Part shown: piece by piece, positions 53,401 through 64,000 of the stretch
Layout: every line of letters begins with the position of its first letter
Numbering within the stretch: the stretch's first letter is position 1
From: Drosophila persimilis
Lineage: Eukaryota > Arthropoda > Insecta > Diptera > Drosophilidae
DNA length: 64,000 nucleotides
Direction: 5' to 3'
Assembly (NCBI RefSeq): GCF_003286085.1
Contig: NW_020825313.1
Coordinates: forward strand, 5,208,001 to 5,272,000
Notes under the pieces: generated by a model
The model's input: only the letters and a program-made list of their open reading frames with translations
Told to the model about the DNA's origin: nothing
Database searches by the model: none
Translations under genes and position numbers: made by a program

Positions 53401-56400
53401 AGCACAGTGGGTGGCCAGTCATCTGAGGAGCCGCAAAGAAATGGAGGACCATGAGCCCAAAGAGGTGACTCATTCAGCTCAGTCGGATGAGCCCCTCGAG
53501 ACAGAATGTCGGCTGGGTTTAAAGCTGTGGGAACATAGCGCTATTCCATTTTTTCGGTCATTTCCTGAATCGTTGACACTCTATTGGCAACAAAAATATT
53601 AAATCTTGATGGCTCGTCCCGAATCCAAGAGAGCGCAACGGCAGAATCACACCAACAGTAACACCTTCCCTTGAATACATTCATTCCAGCTACCTCAGAT
53701 ATGAGCCTAGCCAGCAACTCCGCTCCACAAAGCTCCAACTTTGGTACTGTAAGTGTCTTCAAAGGAGCCACACGAGATTTGGCACAAAGTAAGTGACTGC
53801 TGGAATGCTGACCCTTGGACACGACATAAATGCATGCACCATAAGCCTCGATGCTGGCATAGCAAAATCCGTGAATTTCCAGCGTCGAGTCTGGAAGGAG
53901 TACAAGCCGAGGAAATTCAAGTCGACGAATCTGACCAAATCTGGTGCATATTTCCTGCCACTCGGTGTTTAGTGCGACTGGAAGGCTTTCATCCCAGGAC
54001 AACTTCTCTTGGCACAAACGCTGGAGAAAGATTTTGGATTTAGTAATTACGAGACCAGCTAGTCCGAGAGGATCGTAGAATCGCGCTATGGATGACAAAA
54101 CAGAGCGCCTGCAGGAATTCAAAGAAGATTGAAGGGCCGAGAACGAAAATAATAGTAGATCAGAAACCGGATCCCACGCAAGTCCTAAAGTTTTAGTCAC
54201 ATGGCTGCCATCGTCGAACTTGAAAAATGTTTCCTTGTCCTCTTCCGGAACTCCATCCAGCACAGCAGGGACGTTCGAACACCATTTCCTCAATCTGAAC
54301 TGACCTCTAGCCAAAATTCCAGTAGTTTGCTCCCGAATTGGGATAGCCTCCTCCTGCGAGCTGGCTCCAGATATCAAGTCATCCACGTAGAAGTCACGGC
54401 GAAGGATTTCAGCTCCAACTGGAAACGCCATCTGCTCGTCCATTGCCACCTGATGCATCGCTCGCACAGATAGATAGGAGGCAGGCTTCGTCCCATAAGT
54501 AACGGTGTCCAATTGAAACACACGCAAGTCTTCTTCCCTGGAGTTTCTCCACAGAATACACTGCAAGTTGCTATCCTCGGTCGAGACTCTTACACAACGA
54601 TACATCTTACAGATATCTTCCGTAATCGCAACGGCGTATGACCGAAATCGAGCAAGAATATGAAACAGTTTGGGTTGGATTACGGGACCAGCCATTAAAA
54701 CGTCGTTCAGGGAATATCCAGATGAGGTTGAAGCGGATCCATCAAAAACGACGCGAAGCTTGGTCGTAGAACTATCTTCCTTCATGACGCAATTGTGAGG
54801 CAAAAAATATTGGCAGTTGCTGATTGACTGGGTAGGAACCTGAGACATATGGCCTACATCAAGGTACTCCTTTATAAATGCTGCATACTGAGATTTAACA
54901 TCAGGGCGACGATCTAACTTTCTCTCAAGGGTCAGGAATCTACGAAGCGCTTGATTGTAAGATTCTCCAAGGAGATCCAAATTATATTTTGCTGGCCGCC
55001 GAACACAATAATCGCCTTTATGTAGTCGAAGGAAATGCTGCACAAAGTGTGCTTCACAATCTAGCTCTTCTTTGGTAGAGGCCGGTGTATATATGTGTGG
55101 ATAACTTATGTAGTCGATGACACTGGTTGAGATGGCAATTAGTTTAGATCTTTGAATGCTATATTAGTTTCTGATTGCACTGATGGATTATTTATTGCAC
55201 AATCACGTCGGGGTCACCAAATGTTAAGCTGTTAAGCGTTTTTAATAACTGTTGCAATTTGAAGTTAAGGAAAGTCGAGAGGCTGTTTATAATTCACAAT
55301 TTATTTGCATATGTAAACCAACTTATCGCGTATGTACATATGGGGATGATTGGGCGAACGATTGATGCGAGGATGTTAATATAATAGCTGCGACGATTAC
55401 GGGCCAATCTGCCGGGCCCTATGCAGCAAGCTTAGACGCGAGCGAGAGCGTATGATAGCCCGAGAGCGTTAGAGCTGCTCGGGGACGCTGTTAAGCCGAG
55501 TCCGAGAGATTGCGACATAAGGAGACGAAAGAATTCCGCTGCATGCGCATATGCGGTAGCAAATTATCTTTGCAGTGGGGCATTGGAAACGACAACACCA
55601 AAATGCATTTCCTTTGGGCCGCACCACTGGCAATAATTTAAAATATTTAAGCTGCTTGACCCGACATACTCCCCCCGTTGGAAGCCTGACTTTCAACAGC
55701 ATCTTTAAGGGGCAGCAGGCACAGCTTGTTGACGGCGCGCTTGGTGATTCCAGGTGACGTCTTCAGCACAGCAACTCGGGAAACGCCATCTCGTCCAGGC
55801 AAAAGCTCGACCACTCTCGCCAGTGGCCACTTCATGGGAGGAAGATTCTCATCCTTGACAAGAACCAAATCTGCGACAGCTAAACTAGGCTTCGCAGTGG
55901 GCCACTTTGAGCGCTGCTGCAGTGATGTTATGTATTCCTCCTTCCACCGGGACCAAAAAAGCTGCTGCAGGTACGAAACGCGCTGCCAGCCGTCCAGGCG
56001 ATCGAAGTTTAGCAGCGTAACGTCAGGTTCAGCGAACGAAGCAGGAGGGCCACCATTCAAGAAATGCGCTGGAGTTAGAACATCTAGATCGGCAGGGCTC
56101 TCTGAAATTGAAACTAAAGGTCTTGAATTAATCACTGCCGTGATGTGGCACAACAGCGTCCGCAGCTCGTCAAATCCAAGAACCGAGTTGCCTATCGCAC
56201 GGTAGAAGTGGTACTTGGCCGTCTTCACTGCAGCCTCCCATAGACCACCAAAATGAGGGGAGCGCGGAGGAATGAAATGCCAGTCTATAACCTCGACCAA
56301 GCAAAAATCCAGCAGCGCCTTCTGATGGTCATCGCTGAGGACCAGGCGCTTTAATTCCATCAGCTCATTCTTAGCGCCGACAAAATTGGTTACGTTGTCT

Positions 56401-59400
56401 GACCAAATTTTTCCGCGGCTTTCGTCTAGTACATATGAAGCGCTTTAGTCCATGTAGAAAAGCAACTGTGGATAAGCCCTTTATAAGCTCCAGATGAATA
56501 GCCTTGGTAGGGAAAAAAATGAAGACGCAGACGTAGCACTTGATTGGAGCCTTGTTGCGTGCCTCCGGTTTGTAGAAAAACGGCCCACAGAAGTCCACGC
56601 CTGTGATCTCAAAGGCATGAGAACCATCGAGCCGCTCCTTTGGAAGATCCGCCATAATATGCTCCAATACCCTGGGCTTCAGTCGAAAGCATCTTACGCA
56701 TTTGTTTACTGCCTTGTTTACCGTCTTCCTCCCCCCAATAGGCCAATATTGGGATCGAATTAGTCCAAGCAAAGCTCGAGGACCAGCGTGCAGATTCCGC
56801 TCATGAAAATGGGAGATTATTGCAAGAGTCAGTGGATGGCTGCTGCGCAAGATGATTGGATGACGGCCATCAAAATCCAACGAAGAGTTTTTTAGTCGAC
56901 CATCTACCCTGAGAAGTCCAAACTGATCCATGAATGGCGATAACGATGCGATTGACCTCGATGAGGAGACCTTGCCCGCAGTGACTTCATGCCCTCCCAT
57001 AGCTGAGTACGCTGGACTAGTCGTAGCAATACCCGGGTTCCATGTTCAATGTCTGAGACAGTGAGTCCGGTGCGCCGAATTCGGTTGCAAAACTTGTGAA
57101 TGTATCCGAAAACGCGTTGCAAAGAAGCAAATGAATTCGCATACTTGGAATCAGCAATAATGTCCATATAGGGCGATTTGACCAGAAGAGCCTTCCTACG
57201 AAGTTCAAGGGCTGGCTTATCAGTTAGCACAGTGGGTGGCCAGTCATCTGAGGAGCCGCAAAGGAATGGAGGACCATGAGCCCAAAGAGGTGACTCATTC
57301 AGCTCAGTCGGATGAGCCCCTCGAGACAGAATGTCGGCTGGGTTTAAAGCTGTGGGAACATAGCGCTATTCCATTTTTTCGGTCATTTTTCTGAATCGTT
57401 GACATTAAATATTTGCAACAAAAATATTAAATCTTGATGGCTCGTCCCGAATCCAAGAGAGCGCAACGGCAGAATCACACCAACAGTAACACCTTCCCTT
57501 GAATACATTCATTCCAGCTACCTCAGATATGAGCCTAGCCAGCAACTCCGCTCCACAAAGCTCCAACTTTGGTACTGTAAGTGTCTTCAAAGGAGCCACA
57601 CGAGATTTGGCACAAAGTAAGTGACTGCTGGAATGCTGACCCTTGGACACGACATAAATGCATGCACCATAAGCCTCGATGCTGGCATAGCAAAATCCGT
57701 GAATTTCCAGCGTCGAGTCTGGAAGGAGTACAAGCCGAGGAAATTCAAGTCGACGAATCTGACCAAATCTGGTGCATATTTCCTGCCACTCGGTGTTTAG
57801 TGCGACTGGAAGGCTTTCATCCCAGGACAACTTCTCTTGGCACAAACGCTGGAGAAAGATTTTGGATTTAGTAATTACGAGACCAGCTAGTCCGAGAGGA
57901 TTGCAGAATCGCGCTATGGATGACAAAACAGAGCGCCTGCAGGAATTCAAAGAAGATTGAAGGGCCGAGAACGAAAATAATAGTAGATCAGAAACCGGAT
58001 CCCACGCAAGTCCTAAAGTTTTAGTCACATGGCTGCCATCGTCGAACTTGAAAAATGTTTCCTTGTCCTCTTCCGGAACTCCATCCAGCACAGCAGGGAC
58101 GTTCGAACACCATTTCCTCAATCTGAACTGACCTCTAGCCAAAATTCCAGTAGTTTGCTCCCGAATTGGGATAGCCTCCTCCTGCGAGCTGGCTCCAGAT
58201 ATCAAGTCATCCACGTAGAAGTCACGGCGAAGGATTTCAGCTCCAACTGGAAACGCCATCTGCTCGTCCATTGCCACCTGATGCATCGCTCGCACAGATA
58301 GATAGGAGGCAGGCTTCGTCCCATAAGTAACGGTGTCCAATTGAAACACACGCAAGTCTTCTTCCCTGGAGTTTCTCCACAGAATACACTGCAAGTTGCT
58401 ATCCTCGGTCGAGACTCTTACACAACGATACATCTTACAGATATCTTCCGTAATCGCAACGGCGTATGACCGAAATCGAGCAAGAATATGAAACAGTTTG
58501 GGTTGGATTACGGGACCAGCCATTAAAACGTCGTTCAGGGAATATCCAGATGAGGTTGAAGCGGATCCATCAAAAACGACGCGAAGCTTGGTCGTAGAAC
58601 TATCTTCCTTCATGACGCAATGGTGAGGCAAAAAATATTGGCAGTTGCTGATTGACTGGGTAGGAACCTGAGACATATGGCCTACATCAAGGTACTCCTT
58701 TATAAATGCTGCATACTGAGATTTAACATCAGGGCGACGATCTAACTTTCTCTCAAGGGTCAGGAATCTACGAAGCGCTTGATTGTAAGATTCTCCAAGG
58801 AGATCCAAATTATATTTTGCTGGCAGCCGAACACAATAATCGCCTTTATGTAGTCGAAGGAAATGCTGCACAAAGTGTGCTTCACAATCTAGCTCTTCTT
58901 TGGTAGAGGCCGGTGTATATATGTGTGGATAACTTATGTAGTCGATGACACTGGTTGAGATGGCAATTAGTTTAGATCTTTGAATGCTATATTAGTTTCT
59001 GATTGCACTGATGGATTATTTATTGCACAATCACGTCGGGGTCACCAAATGTTAAGCTGTTAAGCGTTTTTAATAACTGTTGCAATTTGAAGTTAAGGAA
59101 AGTCGAGAGGCTGTTTATAATTCACAATTTATTTGCATATGTAAACCAACTTATCGCGTATGTACATATGGGGATGATTGGGCGAACGATTGATGCGAGG
59201 ATGTTAATATAATAGCTGCGACGATTACGGGCCAATCTGCCGGGCCCTATGCAGCAAGCTTAGACGCGAGCGAGAGCGTATGATAGCCCGAGAGCGTTAG
59301 AGCTGCTCGGGGACGCTGTTAAGCCGAGTCCGAGAGATTGCGACATAAGGAGACGAAAGAATTCCGCTGCATGCGCATATGCGGTAGCAAATTATCTTTG

Positions 59401-62400
59401 CAGTGGGGCATTGGAAACGACAACACCAAAATGCATTTCCTTTGGGCCGCACCACTGGCAATAATTTAAAATATTTAAGCTGCTTGACCCGACATACTCC
59501 CCCCGTTGGAAGCCTGACTTTCAACAGCATCTTTAAGGGGCAGCAGGCACAGCTTGTTGACGGCGCGCTTGGTGATTCCAGGTGACGTCTTCAGCACAGC
59601 AACTCGGGAAACGCCATCTCGTCCAGGCAAAAGCTCGACCACTCTCGCCAGTGGCCACTTCATGGGAGGAAGATTCTCATCCTTGACAAGAACCAAATCT
59701 GCGACAGCTAAACTAGGCTTCGCAGTGGGCCACTTTGAGCGCTGCTGCAGTGATGTTATGTATTCCTCCTTCCACCGGGACCAAAAAAGCTGCTGCAGGT
59801 ACGAAACGCGCTGCCAGCCGTCCAGGCGATCGAAGTTTAGCAGCGTAACGTCAGGTTCAGCGAACGAAGCAGGAGGGCCACCATTCAAGAAATGCGCTGG
59901 AGTTAGAACATCTAGATCGGCAGGGCTCTCTGAAATTGAAACTAAAGGTCTTGAATTAATCACTGCCGTGATGTGGCACAACAGCGTCCGCAGCTCGTCA
60001 AATCCAAGAACCGAGTTGCCTATCGCACGGTAGAAGTGGTACTTGGCCGTCTTCACTGCAGCCTCCCATAGACCACCAAAATGAGGGGAGCGCGGAGGAA
60101 TGAAATGCCAGTCTATAACCTCGACCAAGCAAAAATCCAGCAGCGCCTTCTGATGGTCATCGCTGAGGACCAGGCGCTTTAATTCCATCAGCTCATTCTT
60201 AGCGCCGACAAAATTGGTTACGTTGTCTGACCAAATTTTTCCGCGGCTTTCGTCTAGTACATATGAAGCGCTTTAGTCCATGTAGAAAAGCAACTGTGGA
60301 TAAGTCCTTTATAAGCTCCAGATGAATAGCCTTGGTAGGGAAAAAAATGAAGACGCAGACGTAGCACTTGATTGGAGCCTTGTTGCGTGCCTCCGGTTTG
60401 TAGAAAAACGGCCCACAGAAGTCCACGCCTGTGATCTCAAAGGCATGAGAACCATCGAGCCGCTCCTTTGGAAGATCCGCCATAATATGCTCCAATACCC
60501 TGGGCTTCAGTCGAAAGCATCTTACGCATTTGTTTACTGCCTTGTTTACCGTCTTCCTCCCCCCAATAGGCCAATATTGGGATCGAATTAGTCCAAGCAA
60601 AGCTCGAGGACCAGCGTGCAGATTCCGCTCATGAAAATGGGAGATTATTGCAAGAGTCAGTGGATGGCTGCTGCGCAAGATGATTGGATGACGGCCATCA
60701 AAATCCAACGAAGAGTTTTTTAGTCGACCATCTACCCTGAGAAGTCCAAACTGATCCATGAATGGCGATAACGATGCGATTGACCTCGATGAGGAGACCT
60801 TGCCCGCAGTGACTTCATGCCCTCCCATAGCTGAGTACGCTGGACTAGTCGTAGCAATACCCGGGTTCCATGTTCAATGTCTGAGACAGTGAGTCCGGTG
60901 CGCCGAATTCGGTTGCAAAACTTGTGAATGTATCCGAAAACGCGTTGCAAAGAAGCAAATGAATTCGCATACTTGGAATCAGCAATAATGTCCATATAGG
61001 GCGATTTGACCAGAAGAGCCTTCCGACGAAGTTTAAGGGCTGGCTTATCAGTTAGCACAGTGGGTGGCCAGTCATCTGAGGAGCCGCAAAGGAATGGAGG
61101 ACCATGAGCCCAAAGAGGTGACTCATTCAGCTCAGTCGGATGAGCCCCTCGAGACAGAATGTCGGCTGGGTTTAAAGCTGTGGGAACATAGCGCTATTCC
61201 ATTTTTTCGGTCATTTCCTGAATCGTTGACACTCTATTGGCAACAAAAATATTAAATCTTGATGGCTCGTCCCGAATCCAAGAGAGCGCAACGGCAGAAT
61301 CACACCAACAGTAACACCTTCCCTTGAATACATTCATTCCAGCTACCTCAGATATGAGCCTAGCCAGCAACTCCGCTCCACAAAGCTCCAACTTTGGTAC
61401 TGTAAGTGTCTTCAAAGGAGCCACACGAGATTTGGCACAAAGTAAGTGACTGCTGGAATGCTGACCCTTGGACACGACATAAATGCATGCATCATAAGCC
61501 TCGATGCTGGCATAGCAAAATCCGTGAATTTCCAGCGTCGAGTCTGGAAGGAGTACAAGCCGAGGAAATTCAAGTCGACGAATCTGACCAAATCTGGTGC
61601 ATATTTCCTGCCACTCGGTGTTTAGTGCGACTGGAAGGCTTTCATCCCAGGACAACTTCTCTTGGCACAAACGCTGGAGAAAGATTTTGGATTTAGTAAT
61701 TACGAGACCAGCTAGTCCGAGAGGATCGTAGAATCGCGCTATGGATGACAAAACAGAGCGCCTGCAGGAATTCAAAGAAGATTGAAGGGCCGAGAACGAA
61801 AATAATAGTAGATCAGAAACCGGATCCCACGCAAGTCCTAAAGTTTTAGTCACAATGGCTGCCATCGTCGAACTTGAAAAATGTTTCCTTGTCCTCTTCC
61901 GGAACTCCATCCAGCACAGCAGGGACGTTCGAACACCATTTCCTCAATCTGAACTGACCTCTAGCCAAAATTCCAGTAGTTTGCTCCCGAATTGGGATAG
62001 CCTCCTCCTGCGAGCTGGCTCCAGATATCAAGTCATCCACGTAGAAGTCACGGCGAAGGATTTCAGCTCCAACTGGAAACGCCATCTGCTCGTCCATTGC
62101 ACCTGATGCTCGCACAGATAGATAGGAGGCAGGCTTCGTCCCATAAGTAACGGTGTCCAATTGAAACACACGCAAGTCTTCTTCCCTGGAGTTTCTCCAC
62201 AGAATACACTGCAAATTGCTATCCTCGGTCGAGACTCTTACACAACGATACATCTTACAGATATCTTCCGTAATCGCAACGGCGTATGAACGAAATCGAG
62301 CAAGAATATGAAACAGTTTGGGTTGGATTACGGGACCAGCCATTAAAACGTCGTTCAGGGAATATCCAGATGAGGTTGAAGCGGATCCATCAAAAACGAC

Positions 62401-64000
62401 GCGAAGCTTGGTCGTAGAACTATCTTCCTTCATGACGCAATGGTGAGGCAAAAAATATTGGCAGTTGCTGATTGACTGGGTAGGAACCTGAGACATATGG
62501 CCTACATCAAGGTACTCCTTTATAAATGCTGCATACTGAGATTTAACATCAGGGCGACGATCTAACTTTCTCTCAAGGGTCAGGAATCTACGAAGCGCTT
62601 GATTGTAAGATTCTCCAAGGAGATCCAAATTATATTTTGCTGGCCGCCGAACACAATAATCGCCTTTATGTAGTCGAAGGAAATGCTGCACAAAGTGTGC
62701 TTCACAATCTAGCTCTTCTTTGGTAGAGGCCGGTGTATATATGTGTGGATAACTTATGTAGTCGATGACACTGGTTGAGATGGCAATTAGTTTAGATCTT
62801 TGAATGCTATATTAGTTTCTGATTGCACTGATGGATTATTTATTGCACAATCACGTCGGGGTCACCAAATGTTAAGCTGTTAAGCGTTTTTAATAACTGT
62901 TGCAATTTGAAGTTAAGGAAAGTCGAGAGGCTGTTTATAATTCACAATTTGCATATGTAAACCAACTTATCGCGTATGTACATATGGGGATGATTGGGCG
63001 AACGATTGATGCGAGGATGTTAATATAATAGCTGCGACGATTACGGGCCAATCTGCCGGGCCCTATGCAGCAAGCTTAGACGCGAGCGAGAGCGTATGAT
63101 AGCCCGAGAGCGTTAGAGCTGCTCGGGGACGCTGTTAAGCCGAGTCCGAGAGATTGCGACATAAGGAGACGAAAGAATTCCGCTGCATGCGCATATGCGG
63201 TAGCAAATTATCTTTGCAGTGGGGCATTGGAAACGACAACACCAAAATGCATTTCCTTTGGGCCGCACCACTGGCAATAATTTAAAATATTTAAGCTGCT
63301 TGACCCGACATACTCCCCCCGTTGGAAGCCTGACTTTCAACAGCATCTTTAAGGGGCAGCAGGCACAGCTTGTTGACGGCGCGCTTGGTGATTCCAGGTG
63401 ACGTCTTCAGCACAGCAACTCGGGAAACGCCATCTCGTCCAGGCAAAAGCTCGACCACTCTCGCCAGTGGCCACTTCATGGGAGGAAGATTCTCATCCTT
63501 GACAAGAACCAAATCTGCGACAGCTAAACTAGGCTTCGCAGTGGGCCACTTTGAGCGCTGCTGCAGTGATGTTATGTATTCCTCCTTCCACCGGGACCAA
63601 AAAAGCTGCTGCAGGTACGAAACGCGCTGCCAGCCGTCCAGGCGATCGAAGTTTAGCAGCGTAACGTCAGGTTCAGCGAACGAAGCAGGAGGGCCACCAT
63701 TCAAGAAATGCGCTGGAGTTAGAACATCTAGATCGGCAGGGCTCTCTGAAATTGAAACTAAAGGTCTTGAATTAATCACTGCCGTGATGTGGCACAACAG
63801 CGTCCGCAGCTCGTTAAATCCAAGAACCGAGTTGCCTATCGCACGGTAGAAGTGGTACTTGGCCGTCTTCACTGCAGCCTCCCATAGACCACCAAAATGA
63901 GGGTAGCGCGGAGGAATGAAATGCCAGTCTATAACCTCGACCAAGCAAAAATCCAGCAGCGCCTTCTGATGGTCATCGCTGAGGACCAGGCGCTTTAATT

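Overview
The window looks like Drosophila heterochromatin or another repeat-rich region. It is built almost entirely from transposable elements. I recognise no single-copy host gene, tRNA or rRNA gene. The case for Drosophila rests on family identity: a 17.6/297-type errantivirus, three DINE-1/SGM-like repeats, LOA/Bilbo-type and CR1-type LINEs, an Osvaldo-type Ty3/gypsy element with a tRNA-Lys-type primer site, and several BEL/Pao elements. The 3' hairpin of the DINE-like repeats and the LOA/Bilbo content recall obscura-group flies, but that is only a weak inference.

Layout, left to right. 1-2500: unidentified sequence, a solo Osvaldo-type LTR with an ACAC target duplication, and a BEL LTR-leader fragment. 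2500-4800: AT-rich DNA, an I-clade reverse transcriptase relic and a DINE-like repeat. 4800-9160: an unidentified stretch, the 5' end of a LOA-type LINE and a CR1-type LINE on the minus strand. 9160-12430: a truncated, roo-like BEL element (BEL-1, minus). 12430-18340: a longer BEL element (BEL-2, minus); its 5' leader appears split by the next insertion. 18345-25456: a structurally complete errantivirus (plus) with gag, pol and env, 596-bp LTRs that look identical, and an ATAT target duplication. This is the youngest insertion visible. 25878-31393: an Osvaldo-type element (minus) that has lost reverse transcriptase and RNase H. 31394-33570: a CR1 fragment and a second DINE-like repeat. 33870-38520: a LOA-type LINE (minus) split by a second solo Osvaldo-type LTR (AACT duplication). 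39536-40944: a third DINE-like repeat with an internal 417-bp duplication. 40945-45354: a decayed Ty3/gypsy element (minus).

45380-64000 and beyond is the most unusual part. It is a head-to-tail array of one BEL/Pao element in which single 445-bp LTRs alternate with internal regions. The leftmost body is long (LTR-to-LTR period 6017 bp). The next three share the same 2.2-kb deletion of gag-protease (periods 3825, 3828 and 3820 bp), and a fifth unit runs off the window. All readable bodies share the same coding lesions, and variants between units are mosaic. This points to amplification by recombination at the DNA level, not by repeated retrotransposition.

Functionally, only the errantivirus looks able to encode a full set of proteins: Gag, Pol by a -1 frameshift at a candidate A-AAU-UUU site, and an Env-like fusion protein. 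Everything else is broken or truncated. Most of the relics lie in minus orientation, so a plus-strand transcript through the locus would be antisense to most of these families, as in a uni-strand piRNA cluster. That is a hypothesis only.
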